DNA of 64,000 bases from Lates calcarifer (Eukaryota > Chordata > Actinopteri > Centropomidae): assembly GCF_001640805.2 (NCBI RefSeq), contig NC_066844.1, positions 15,429,543 through 15,493,542 of the forward strand, written 5' to 3'. Below, piece by piece: positions 35,213-47,723 of the stretch. The number at the start of each line of letters is the position of its first letter. Position 1 is the stretch's first letter. The position numbers were made by a program, and so were the translations under genes. The notes under the pieces are model-generated. The model worked only from the letters and a program-made list of their open reading frames with translations, was not told the origin of the DNA and did not search any database.

Positions 35213-37222
35213 CCCCGTCTCCATCTGCTCTATATCCCGACGATGATTCACGTCTGCTGCTAATGCTGCAAATCCAGAGATGGTGGCTGGGTTGGGTGTC
35301 AGGCTGCCTGCTTTTAAATGAACATCTCCAAAACCTTATAAGTGCAACAGCATTTTGAAGTACTATCAAAAACATGTGCCCAACACAGCAGAACTACAAT
35401 ATGCTGGAATACAAAATAAATTTTGCATGTACAGAAATCACCTCCATATCAGATCATCTTGTGAGGAAAGACATACTGCAGATTTACATACAACACACAC
35501 TCACATGTACACACAGTAAGCATGATTGCCAAGTCATTCATGTATCATGTCTACTGGAGGAGTGGCCATGAGCCCCTTTTGCATTTTTTCCAAAAGAGTG
35601 GCTTTGGACTCACATTCAATCATCTGGTAAATTAGTTTAATCCTGCAGCAAATCTGTCCCTCTCCTGGGACATTTCCAGAGGTGTCAATCGGAGATAAGG
35701 CCGGTGTGACAATAAAGCCACCAAACCACAGGGGGAGGGGGGGCTGCTCTTTAACTCTCCCATACATTTGAAGCTATTTGATTTATGGGAACAGAAAGAA
35801 AGACAGCCATTTTCTTTCTAAAGGAAAGAAAGACATGACAGTTGCGTCGCCTCAGAATGCAAGATTTCAGAGGAAAAACACACTGTGCAGGACATGGAGA
35901 AGAGGAATAGTAAACCCTTTAGTTAAAATCACAGTAATACTGCCAGAATATGCCAACAGAGACATACGGTGGGTCTTTGTGAGTATTTAATAATTAGTTC
36001 ATGTAGTTCTTGTGGTGGTTAAATCTCTGACAGTGGAACAATAATTCCAATCATAGCCCCATTTGATCATAATACTCAATACTTTTTTTTTAGCTTTACT
36101 TGTATGGATGTTCAAACCTTACTGTCCAGTGCAAACAGCTGGACTAGTGATATACAGACATTAATGAAAAGCATAAACAAGCAAACATATCAAAACACAC
36201 AGGCAGATGAACACACATTAACACAGACATGGCTGCACACACACAGACAAACACACACATTTATACTCTACATGTCTTGCTCTCCCTTCTCATGCAGACA
36301 AGCCTCTGCAGATCACTTCTGCCCTCTATTGACTATGAATGGGACTGTAGCTGTAGAGAGATGGAGTTACAGGATGGAATTAAGCAAGATGTAAAGATTA
36401 ACTTTGTATTTAGTGTGGCTCTACATATTGCATTCACAGAGTCAAAGAACACAGTCATTAGCTGCTAAGTGAGTCATGGACAACTCGTAGTGGGAGCATG
36501 GTAAAAGAGGAACAAGAGGAGAAAAATGGAAATCTTCTGAGTCATAACAGCGAGTTACAGCATTCAAATCTATTATTAGGAAATTAGGGCAATTCAGATA
36601 CTGTCATCACCATTATTTTAATTCAGGATTTTCATAATGAGATTATAAATAATTACCTGCATAGAAATTAAAACTTACAGGACAGATAATAAATAACAAC
36701 AATAATAATAACACTAATAATGTAATAACCTAAATATAACCTTGTTTTAAACTGTGTTAATTCATCACAAACTCTGTGTTTAAAATTATACTTCTACAAA
36801 CTACCAGGTTCTTGTTGGTTTTGCTTCTTGTGTTAAAAAATGTTTGTCTTTCCTATTGTTGACTAATAAAAAGGTGAATAAGTTAAATCATTAAATCATG
36901 TTTTTTACTTTATACAACAAGTGCAGTCGACACAATAAAAAATACTCTGATTCAGACAGACTATCTAAACATATAAAAGTTTCCACAAACAGTGAGCAGA
37001 GAGCTAATGTGGTGCAGAATGGCATAACGGAGTGGGGGAGACCCGGGTGACTTAATGTGAGTCATTTTAACATTAAAACAAGAGGGAGAGGAAACAAAAA
37101 GAGCAAAAGAGGAAAGGAAACTTCAAAATGCTCTTTGAGGAAAATGAGATCACAGGCTGCAATTATATAATTCTTGTCAAGTGATGGTGGTGATAGCGCA
37201 AGAAGAATGCACGCATATGCAT

Positions 37223-37252
37223 GTGCGCGCGCGCACACACACACACACACAC
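37223..37252 (+). repeat. (GC)n(CA)n alternating purine-pyrimidine tract
   Basis: GCGCGCGCGC passes into (CA)n. Alternating purine-pyrimidine DNA rich in CG has Z-DNA potential. Confidence 0.9.
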
Positions 37253-38415
37253 GGATAAACTCCAATGGGAGAATAGGCTCCTTGACTGCATTTTTAAATG
37301 TTGGAAAGTTGTGGGGGTCACATGGGGGTCAGGTACAGGAAGAGTATGTGTGTGTGTCTGTCTGAGTGTACATGAGTGGGTCAGGCCCTGAACACTGGGC
37401 CTCTGATAAAAGCACTTCTTCTGATTTCCTCCTTTGCTTTTTGTTTTTGTCCATTTGGTCCCTCTCTTTCTAGTTATGATGAAAGTCAAAAAGCCAAGCG
37501 TTCCCAAGTGTTCCCTGATGCCAAATGCAGATTTGAAGTGGGAGCATGACTTATGAAGTGTGTGTTGTACACATGTGTGTGCTGTGAGTGTGCTTCAGTG
37601 TCTCAGGGTTTGAGAAACAGTCAATCTTGATATGGCTTCATCACATGGACTCCAATACAACCACATGAATACAAGCATATATGATGAATTGTCAGGAACA
37701 GTGGTGCACTGCTTCCAAATGTACATTCAGAATAAACCAGGCATTCATGCTGTGGCCTACATATCATGGATGCTACACATCTCCACATCTCCCAGTTTAC
37801 AAAACCCATTTACAAAACTGGGAGTGGAACACAAAGGTTCCAGTCTGAGCCCTCGTCATCCATCCAAACACACACATATATACATACACACACACGCGCA
37901 CACACACACACACACACTGGTGGTGGGGCCAGGGGGTCTGCTGCTAGGTTCCCAGGGAGCCTCACTGGCCTGATGGAGGCACTTTGTCTGAGGCCGGGGC
38001 AGACTACAGCAGACTCCAGAGGAGATGCCTATCAGCTACTGGCTATGCTACGGCCTAGAGGAGAGAGGGAGGGAGAGAGAGAGCGATATAAGGGGAGAGG
38101 GAGAGAGAGAGAGAAAGAGGGGGGGGGACTATAATACAAGATGCTGAATGAAAATATAGTCCACATCAGCATAGAGATCACAAAAAATTAATTGCTCACT
38201 AAAGGCAGAAACAAAAACAAAACAACCCCCCAGCAGTCTGAATTTTGAAGGCCATATCATGTTAAGTCAACTCACAGAAAATAAACATTTCCTGTTGGTT
38301 GTGTATGCCAGATATTGACAACAGCGTTTTACTGCAACGATTGGGATAAATCCCTCAGCGGGCGAATCAAGTTAAAGAGCCTAACTGCTCTCCATTGACA
38401 AAACTATCCCACTGG

Positions 38416-38437
38416 CATGTGACACATTGCAGATAAG
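38416..38437 (+). promoter_or_regulatory. E-box-GATA composite motif
   Basis: CATGTG (38416-38421), a 9-bp spacer, AGATAAG (38431-38437). Orientation and spacing are close to the TAL1-GATA composite rule (CANNTG, about 8-9 bp, WGATAR), and similar to the arrangement in the gata2 intron at 712-731. It sits in a unique island (38300-38460). Function is inferred. Confidence 0.38.
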
Positions 38438-38926
38438 TGCTTTGAGCTTCTTCCTCCCTATACTAGTGTTGACAGGCAGAGTGATGTATAGTGAAACTGA
38501 GGGAGAGTCAGGTCGGTGACACACCAAAGGTCAACAAGGAGCATGACCCCTCCAGGTGTGGCCTTCTCTCTCAGCTCTGGCACTGCAGGCAGCCTTCCAC
38601 ACTTTCTTCATCCCCCTTTTTATCCTCCAAAATGATCTCTGACAGGTTTAAAATTATATGCAATACACAGTTCATATTTCACACAGACAGGGACTCTGAC
38701 AGGTATTGTAAGGTGCTGAGCAATGATAGGAACAACAAAAAGCGGATACGAGGATAAATTCAATTCCTTTCTGCCGTGTCTTTCTCTAATCTCTCTCTCT
38801 GATTACCGAGGCAGTGCAGGGTTATGGACTGGGTGGGTTAGCTGGCGTAGTGGTAGACAGATCTAATATGTGCTGTCTGCTGCATGGCGACTTCTTAGTT
38901 ACAGCATGAGGGCGCAGGCTAGGATT

Positions 38927-38968
38927 GGGGGGTGGGGGTGGTGGTGGGTGGTTGGGTGGGCTGGGGGG
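38927..38968 (+). other. G-quadruplex-type motif
   Basis: G-runs of 6, 5, 3, 3, 3 and 6 bases are separated by short T/TG loops, giving several possible quadruplex registers. Confidence 0.8.
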
Positions 38969-40510
38969 ACTTGCACCGTGACCCAAGGATCTCCACGGCC
39001 TCTGTCAGCGGAAAATTAGATTACAACAGTCGGACCAGGGGGTGACTGAGGAGGGGGCGTCAAGAAGTCTAAATATGGAGGGCTCAGTATGTCCATAATG
39101 ACTTTATACAAGTTAGATGAACAAAAAGACTTATCTCCTTCTCGCTGTCCAGATTGCCTATGCTGCTGGTGTCAAGCGTGTGTGCGCGCGTGTGTGTGTG
39201 TGTGTGTTGTGAAACCTCTCTGACACAAATCCCCTGTAGTCATCGTACCTCCATGGTGTCTTTTTACGGTGAACTGAACAAAAAAAGTGTACAGTGGAGC
39301 ATAAATGTTAGTGATATGTCTGAATGGGTGGTTTTGACAAAGCAGCAGCCAAAACAGGCCAATTCAGATGGTGCCATTCAGAATGTAGCCATTCTGAGAA
39401 ACAGACTCAAAGACATGAAGCCGTATGTCCGTCTGGATTTACATTCACAATAATGGAATGATCAACCCAAGGTGGAAAATCAAAAAATTTTTTTTTCCCT
39501 GAGATCTCAAAAGCCTTAAAATCATAGTTTTTTTTCCCACCAGGTCAAAGCATAGGATACATACAATTACGTGGTTGTTTATGTGAAGAAAAATTATCAA
39601 GTTTTGCCTTGATATGAATCAGTTAGATGTCAGTCAGAACTCTTTGAGACAGAGAGAAAAAAAGGAAAAAAAAAAAAAGAAGTAGTCTGGTGGAAAGACA
39701 CTGGCAGCGACTGTGGATGAACGGTGGCAGCAGACTGCAGTGGTGATGAGAAGGGAAGGAAAAGAGTGGGAGGGGGGGTGATGGACAGAGACAGAGCAGA
39801 AAATTGAAGTACATGTAACATGACACAAATGGACAAAAGTATTTAGCTAATGATTTATTATTAAACAGAGCAGGCAGCCCTCCCCAGCCCGATCCCCCAG
39901 CCTAGCCCAGGCCCCGGCCCTATTGTAGGGAGATGGAGAGGCAGATAAGCAGGGCTGTAATGGTAGTCAGATGGCAGGTGGGCCGGCCGAATCCGGGGTT
40001 AATCACTGCTAAGTGCTGTGGAGAGGGGAGGACACGGGGCCTGGCTGAAACACTGTATCCTGGGGGGCATTGGGAGGCCAGGTAAGTCAGCCCAGGTAAC
40101 TCACCTCGGCGGCTCAGGGAGACAGCTGGACTCTTGCACTGGTTGGCTAATGGTGTTAACTCAGGAGAGTCGCCACAATGATATGTTACATCAGCACACT
40201 CCCCTCCGTCTCACTCTCTGTCTTGCTCTTTGAAACCATGTTAGGCTCTTTTGTACGTGCTCCATCCTGCCTTATTGCTTGGAGCAATTCCGAGTAACAC
40301 AAGTGATTTAATCTTTCTGAGAGGAAGGAGAGAACACTGTGTAACAGAGTAACAAAAGAGAGAGGCTTGTGGACCTTTAAACGGAGCTCATTTGAAGCAA
40401 AACGAGACAACTTTGTAATTTAAATTTTTTTTTTGCAAAGATGCATGACAGAAAACAACACCAAAACCAACACATTATATACATATATGTAAATATGTGT
40501 GTGTCTATCT

Positions 40511-40513
<3 letters not shown>

Positions 40514-40550
<37 letters not shown>
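40514..40550 (+). repeat. (CA)n microsatellite
   Basis: A pure CA array of about 18 units. Confidence 0.97.
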
Positions 40551-40552
<2 letters not shown>

Positions 40553-41863
40553 GAAACGAAAACATTTAATTTTATCCGTCTCTACTTTCAATTCATGTAT
40601 TTTTACCCGGAGTCACCCTATTGGTGACTGTTTCCAAACTGAGCTGCATTAGCCTCAAGCGGATATCAGACTACATGAAAAAAAACAACAAGAGGCCTCT
40701 CCTGCCACAGCATGAAATGTGGACCGCTGTGCGTCTAAACAGCGGATGACAAACCCATAATGAAGGCAGTAATTGGAACAACATTTCAGGTCCACTGTGC
40801 ACGTCTCGCTCTGGTATCCCTGCCGCCATCAGGCCCTTCTCCCAAATCATTCCCAAACGTCCGGCAAATCAAAACAAAACACGGGGAAAGGAACACAACT
40901 TTACAGAGCAGTGACTTCTGATGGGCCATTTCTGCTGGAGACTCCAGTCTGCGTGGAGGTGGGCCTTATTTAGCCCTTAACATGAAACAGGCTGCTACTC
41001 TGGGCTACATTCTGCTAGAGCCAGAGAAGGTATCAGTGCATTGTTACTTCAACACACATGAGCTGTTGTGTTTGGAAATAAAAGCTGCGCAAAAGGAGTA
41101 TGCACTGCACGCAATATGCCCAACGATAACAGAGATATTAAATAAAAAATGCACACGTACACAGACCTCCTTAATTTCCATTGTCACACACACACAAGCA
41201 CCTTCATCTTAAAACACACACATGTGCTACCCCATCAACCATATAGCTAGCTTATTCCTCTGCCTGCTCCCATAAAATGGAGTCGTCGTAAACAACAGAT
41301 GAAGTCATCTTGTTTTAGAAGAAGAAAAGAGGAGAGGTCAAGTTGAACAGAGAGCCTTAGTTAAATCATCTGCTTGTAGTAAACAGTTGAGAGGAACATC
41401 TATCAGCCAGGCACGTGCCGCTGACAGTATAATAATAAGGTAGCGAGAGCTGGAGCGTGCACTGAAAACAGATGAAGAGAGCCACGGCTCTCCAGAGACA
41501 GAGGGAGAGAGAGAGTGCGAATGAGGAAAGAGAGGACAAATAGAAAGAGAAAAGTAGCTCATCACCTTCTCCATCAGCACGGCGGGTGGTGCTGGTGTGA
41601 CTGAACACAGTAACACTGCGGACCCTGTTCATAATCACAAGGTTACTGTTCATTGTTCAACATGACCTGGCGGACATGAGTGACAAGGTGGGCAGCCCGG
41701 CTCTGTGCCACTGTGCGGATAATTACCTCATGACGACAAAGTGAACTTTGATGTACAGTCTCCCACTGTAATTCTTTAATGACCTTAGAGCTGGTATTTG
41801 CGCATGTCTCTGTATATGTTTGTGTAGAAAATCCCTATGCACATACACAGACACTCATGAATG

Positions 41864-41864
<1 letters not shown>

Positions 41865-41920
<56 letters not shown>
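41865..41920 (+). repeat. (CA)n microsatellite
   Basis: A pure CA array of 28 units, together with the one at 10.8 kb the longest in the window. Confidence 0.98.
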
Positions 41921-41922
<2 letters not shown>

Positions 41923-44900
41923 TCATACACACACACTATGCTTCAGCCAGCCAGTAGGCTTGATGTCAATCAAGTGGGTGTCTAATTAAAAGTAACAGGA
42001 GGAAGCTGCTGGGGACAGCAATCGCTATCAGACTCCCATTTTCATATGAATGGCCTTTTTTAATTAAACTCAACAGCTAATAAGCCTCAGTATCCAGACC
42101 ATGTAGCAGTTTAACAGACAAAGAGAAAGAAAACACACATACACACACAAGCATAGAGGAGAATGGGGGATGAGAGGTAAAGACAGAGGGATGAATAATG
42201 AAGAGTCAGAAGCAGAGTGATGCATTGCCTTTGAACCTGTTGGCTCCCCTTTGTTTGTGGAGGCGCTTTGCCAGTAGCTATTGTTGTCAACAAAGTTTAT
42301 TTAGCGTTGATGGTATTAAAGAACACAGTCCCACAGAATTTGCCTTTGCCATGAGACGGGGAGAAATGAAAGAGTACTATCTCTTTCTCAGATGAAAAGG
42401 AGAGTCTACAAACAATTTAGGCACGTGTGTTTTATTCTGTCCCACAGCTAAAGGCCAATTATACATTTATTTGAGTTAGAGTGACTGGATCAAACATAAA
42501 ACAGCAATAAAAGTAAACCAGCTGTCTTTATTTAAGGCAAGAAAGGCAAAACAATGACAGTATTTTACCAAATGATTTGGAATATCATAAAATGAAATAA
42601 TTTCAAAAGTAAAATGTCACTGTAAAATCCAATCTTATTTCCATCAATGGATTTAACATCTATTGAAATTAAATAAAAAAAAGCATGACAGCATAATTCA
42701 GTAACATGAATTTAATGCTTAGCGGCATGGTTATATGATGTTCAGACTTGTACTGCCAAGCTCTAACAATGACATTTAGCAGCTCCAAAAAATTGCTTTG
42801 TTCATGAGCCAGACATAATTAATGTGTTGATCCTCTTCTATATGAAATTAGCAAGCCACTCAAATCCGGTATTTCTGAAAGACAGACAGATTTTCTTCTC
42901 TGCCATCCCTCCCATCTCATATCAACAGTGCGTCGGCAAACATACATAATCACACCAGGTTGCCAAAACGTGTGTGGAGAGAGAATGGGGACAAAAGGCT
43001 AAATAAATGGGACGTATGATTCCCATACTGCTAAGATTTCTCTGTGGAAGAGATTATGGCTCCGTTCTAACAAACACGACAAATCTCCATTTTCCCAACC
43101 TTTTACAGCAGATAAAGGGCCTTGGATCCCTTTTCCACACTAAATCCCAGATCAACTTCTCCTTAGCTATTCAAACCACCCAGCAGGTTGTTTCTAAAAG
43201 GCTTGAAAGTGAGCAGAGAGATAGCCAGCTCTGGCATCTCAAATGAGCTCTCCACGCCGCCGTGACATACACTCGACTCGCTAATTCTCCCCTCTTTCTC
43301 ACTTCTTCAGAAACTTTTAACATCATGACCCCGAGAAACATTTGCAAACTATAACAATAAAATTAACTTGTAATGAGCAAAATAATTGCACATCAAACGC
43401 TGCTCGATGGTGGAGCGCAAGCTTGGAAGAAAGGGCCCAATTTACAGATTACATGGCTCATGACTACCGAAGTTCAAAACACAGAGAAATTGGTTGTGAA
43501 GTGAGAAAAAAGGGCCCTCCAAAACGACTCCGAAGCATTCTTTAAACTTGTGTAATAGATACGCTGCGGGCAACTGGGCGAATTTACCATGCAAAGAATC
43601 TCCATTCTGCACGCAGTACTTCAAAGGCGAAAGGAACTGAGTTTCAGGGAGCCAGTGGGCACAGGGAGAGGGGGGAATGAACTCAGCGATGCACATTTGT
43701 CTCCCGGAGTGACAGAAATTGGCGGGGGGTGTTCAAAATGAGAGATTTAGCTGATCTAGGGCAGAGTAGTAGTTCAGTCAACACCACAGTGCTTCCTCAA
43801 TCTTCAAAAACAGAGGAAAATCATAATACGGAGAGGAGAAATGCTGAGAAAGTTAAAATGGAAGACGAGACGCACATCAAAACTCGGAGGGGACTGGAAA
43901 CGTTTTTCTCTCCTCTGCTGAGAAAGAAAAGAGAGCAAGTTAAAGAAAGATAGAGAGATAGAAGATAGGGAGATAGATGGCTCGAGAGACTAGGCCAAGT
44001 TGTTGTGTTATATTTTTCTCTATCAGGCAGCAGTCTTTTATGTTGTGTTGGTAGAGGAAGTAGAGAGGAGCAAGAGATTACATTAGAAATGATAAAGTGA
44101 CCAATGCCACACCGTGTCTTACCATCAGATACACACACAACACAGCAGATTACGCCAAAAAACACCTAAAACCTAGATACATTCTGGACTGCAGTGGACA
44201 GCTGATATCGCCTCTACAGCCCAGCGTGCGGGGAAAATGTGTGATTTTAAATAAAAACCAGTGTGAAGGGCTACGGGTACATGGGTCTCTTTCTGTACAG
44301 CAAACAGAAATGTAAACTATGTTGACATGTTTTTTATTTGTATAAAACTTTTATAAAGTTGTGATCAGTTGTAGCTAAAATACTTGAACAGGGTCACAGA
44401 AATGTTATGCTAAAATGTCCAAAGGTCGGATAAAAGACTCCTCAGACAAACGTGTGGCTATTTATTTAGCTGTCGCAAAACATTCAAAAGAGGCATTTTC
44501 TTGGCCACTATGTTTTGCGCTCAGTTCTCACTATTGCCTCTGCTTTCACCCCTCACTCATTCTGTCTCTCCTCCACCCCTCTCTGCCTCACAAGACAGTC
44601 TCCTTCTCCTGTTCTGGAGCCTTATCTGATGGGAGTGCTGCCACTGTTTGCATAAAACACTGTTTATAACGGGTTGCATATGTTAAAACATTAAAACACA
44701 CATTAGAGTGCATGCACACACATAGACATGCTGCACACAGATGTGCACACACTGACAAGTTGAGCTGTTTTGACCTTAGTAAAAGGTTTGCAACTGACGT
44801 GTGGTAGATTTGTTTAAATAAGGCTTCTCCTTTAATATTATTAAGGAAACTGAAAAAGAGTACACTAAACACACACACACATATACTGAAGTTGTTTGTG

Positions 44901-45230
44901 GTTTCATAACATGACATACGCATTAATATTATGATTAATTAAGCTTTCACTCAAAACTTAATGGTTTCAAGTTTACTAATTTACTCATTTATTTTAGAAA
45001 GAATAAAATTACACTACCTGATGTTTAACTTTCTCATGAATAAGAATGTTGCTATTAATGTAGGCATGATGTAACTATACTATTAAAAAGACAAGATAAG
45101 AGAAACAGCAAATTAACTTACAATTACAAAAGTACATACTTAGGTCAGCTGAATACTAATGATGACAAATGTATCACATTTTAAAATTTCTCAATAAACA
45201 ATCCTAACAATTAATGTAGCAGTGGGAGAA

Positions 45231-45575
45231 GGGCAGCAATTGATTATTTTATTACTGATTAATCATTAATGACCACGTCTAAAATAAAAACTTTTAAAAT
45301 AGTGAAAAATGCCTTTCATGTGATCTCATCTTGTCCAATCAACAGACGCAAACCCAGATATGTGTTATTATCTAATGGTATTAAACAGACAAAAGCAGCA
45401 GATCCTCTGTGAATTTGGAACCAGTGAATGGTCTAACATTTCTGACTGATAAATCACTTTACAGTTACAGTCTAAGTTTGATAATTGATTTATCAATCAT
45501 CAGTTAATCAGCTGTTGATTCATTTTTCATTTGCTGATTTACTATTCAGCTATAGTCTTTTAGATTGTTTCAGCA
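45231..45575 (+). mobile_element. Degenerate fish MITE, GGGCTGCAACTA family, copy A
   Basis: It begins GGGCAGCAATTGATTATTTT and runs through TACTGATTAATC, AATAGTGAAAAATGCC, TTGTCCAATCAACAG, GCAGCAGATCCTC and TTTGGAACCAG, ending near TTGTTTCAGC. These words follow, in order, an abundant fish MITE family recalled as starting GGGCTGCAACTAACGATTA and ending in TCAGCTCTA-like sequence. Non-coding, with many point changes. The right boundary is approximate. Confidence 0.7.
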
Positions 45576-47527
45576 ATAATCGGAATCATACTAAGAAATT
45601 GACTACTGTACATATATCCCATAATTCAGATGTCATTTTTGAAAATAACAAAGATAAGTAACTGCTCAACAAATTAAGCCAAGCTCTGGACACATACTAT
45701 GGTGCAACTGCTTTTCACTTAAGATGATCATGTAAACATGAAATTGGCTTTGTGAATACAAAGATGGCCTCCTTTATTACAATCACATATACACATCAAT
45801 GAATTGTAAATTGAACAGATTACCTCCTAGTTCATCATTTACAAGTTAAAGAATGAGTCCCATGGTGGACCTGCAGTACTCTCGACAAACTCCAATCTGC
45901 TCTGAGGTGCAGCCCCATGCCATCATTGGGGATTTATAATATTTTGCATATTTGTGTGAAAATACAAGGACACATTTTTTGACACTTATCGGAAGCAACA
46001 ATGGGGTACCACACTCTTCCTTAGGATCTCCACTTCACAAAACAGTTTTAATGAGTTTTTTCTGCCCTCTCTAACAAGGTCAGTGTTAATTTCTGAGTCA
46101 GCAGCCTATACAAACCATTAGTTTTTCCATCAGTCTCACTTCATTTTCCTCATTCTGTCTGGTGAGTTGACCACTATTGTGTTCAATTAAAATTCCACCA
46201 TTTGTTTTCTCTGAAAATTAGGTTACTTCTGCAAATTTACACTAATTTACTTAACTTGCGCCAACCTCAGACTCCAGTCGTTCAAAAGACCCTGCTGTTT
46301 GTTTAACATGCAACTTGAACTCTGTGACTTTTATGTCAACCCGTCCTCCACCTATCACCTCCCCTTCTCCACCCCCCTCTATTCTTAGATCCCTAAACAT
46401 TGATCAGTGCGGTCCACGTGGTTCAAGCTAGGGACACCTTTCCCTGTCTGGGATTAAAATTGTAAACCTAAGGGGGTTTGATCAGTGAGATACATCAAGA
46501 TGTGGTTTCGATTAGTCCACCACAGCACTTCCTGGGGGAAGTTTTCCTCTCAGCTCGCACCCCTTGAGAACAGCTCCTTGATATCCTAACTGCCAACAAT
46601 GGTTCTCTATGCTTGGGTCAGTCACGTCAGCGTCTCTCTTCCTGTGTGGACAGAGCGCCTTAAACTGAGTAGTAGGAGTATAATTCCCAGGAGGTTGAGG
46701 AGTGAGAGTTGTGTACTGATTGGAAGGGTGCTGTCAACAGAGACGAGCCTTTTGCCCTGACATGTGACCTGACTACTTCCGGGTCATGTCGTGATAGCTT
46801 TCCTGAAGGTTATTCAGAGTGCCAGCAGTATTTCACATGACCTCCAACACATTACATTCCTCAGCACTAATATCATGAAGCTCTTTTCCTTTCCTTCTCT
46901 TTCTCATACACACACTCACAACACCGCATTTGCCCACTCAGTCTGCTTATGACACGTCCGATCATGTCAGTCTAACCGCATAGACTGAGAGTGTCCGTTC
47001 ATGGACTGTTTGATGTGTGAACATTAGACTGGGGTTGGGTTAGTGTCAACAGCTGAGTCATGGGGGTTAATGGACACGATGGCGAGTGCATGGGTCTTAA
47101 ACGCCGTGCTCTCTTTCTTTGGCCACGCGTGACTGGAGATTATCATCATTAGAGATGAGGGGATGCAGCTATGAGCTCATCATGAACAGATGATGGTGCT
47201 CATTTGTCATTTCATGAGGAGAAATAACTCATTCACCAAAGTGTCATGTTGTGAAATACATCAGGCTGTTGTCAATTCAGAGAGGATGCTGCTCTCAAAG
47301 ATAAAAGTTGAATTCTTGAAGTTGCAAAAAAAGTCACGCACAGAAAAATAGTTTAATTTTATATCTTAAAAGCTGATACTATATACAGTGGGTCAAAATT
47401 CAACTAAAAAGGTAAAATAAACAGATGCTTTTGTTTAATTACATGTAACAAAAGAAGTTACAAAAAAATTGGTAAATCCATTATTGCAATTGAAGTTGTC
47501 CTGCCTAATAGTTTATAGTTTTGTTTC
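45576..47527. other. Intergenic, no exon recognised
   Basis: Unique DNA without recognisable coding sequence. The part from 46.3 to 47.2 kb is less AT-rich than its flanks. No long repeat array was seen. Confidence 0.5.
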
Positions 47528-47723
47528 TTTTTCAAGCAAAAAAGCCAAACACTAGTTGCAGCTTCTCCAATGTGAGGAGTCATGTTTGGCTCCTAAAGAT
47601 GGAATGGCTAATTCTTACAATTTTTGACATTCTGAAGTCAAAAATCATCAATCAATTTATTGAGAATTGAGAAAATAATCTACAAATGAATAGATAGTGA
47701 AAATAATTGTTAGTTCCAGCCCT
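47528..47723 (-). mobile_element. Degenerate fish MITE, GGGCTGCAACTA family, copy B (internally deleted)
   Basis: It runs opposite to copy A. It starts at TTCAAGCAAAAAAGCCAAAC, continues GCAGCTTCTCCAATGTGAGG, then jumps to TTTTTGACATTCTG and ends GAAAATAATTGTTAGTTCCA followed by GCCCTG. Compared with copy A the middle is missing and the outer part of one end is unrecognisable. Confidence 0.7.

Larger units (their letters stand above)
30107..38415. other. Intergenic, no exon recognised
   Basis: Contents: a purine-rich stretch (31490-31640), the GATA words AGATAA (31744-31749) and AGATAAGG (32446-32453), the tandem site at 32914-32924, (GA)n at 33268-33300, GT arrays near 33.5 and 34.9 kb, a GC-rich island at 34010-34330, a C-run tract at 34485-34506, a 17-bp tandem duplication at 35179-35212, and a CG/CA array at 37223-37252. 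No gene was recognised. Confidence 0.55.
38438..45230. other. Intergenic, no exon recognised
   Basis: Contents: a G-rich tract at 38927-38968, AGATAAG at 39943-39949 in a GC-rich island (39840-40130), CA arrays near 40.5 and 41.9 kb, a pyrimidine-rich minus-strand segment at 39640-39690, and a unique stretch at 43250-43720 with AACAAT, TAATTG and similar homeodomain/SOX-type words. CTTATCT lies at 44621-44627. No gene was recognised. Confidence 0.55.

Noticed and set aside
38834..38862. tRNA box A-like word TAGCTGGCGTAGTGGTAGA, possible SINE head or tRNA
   Set aside because: No box B (GGTTCRANNCC) at the right distance and no cloverleaf arms could be drawn.
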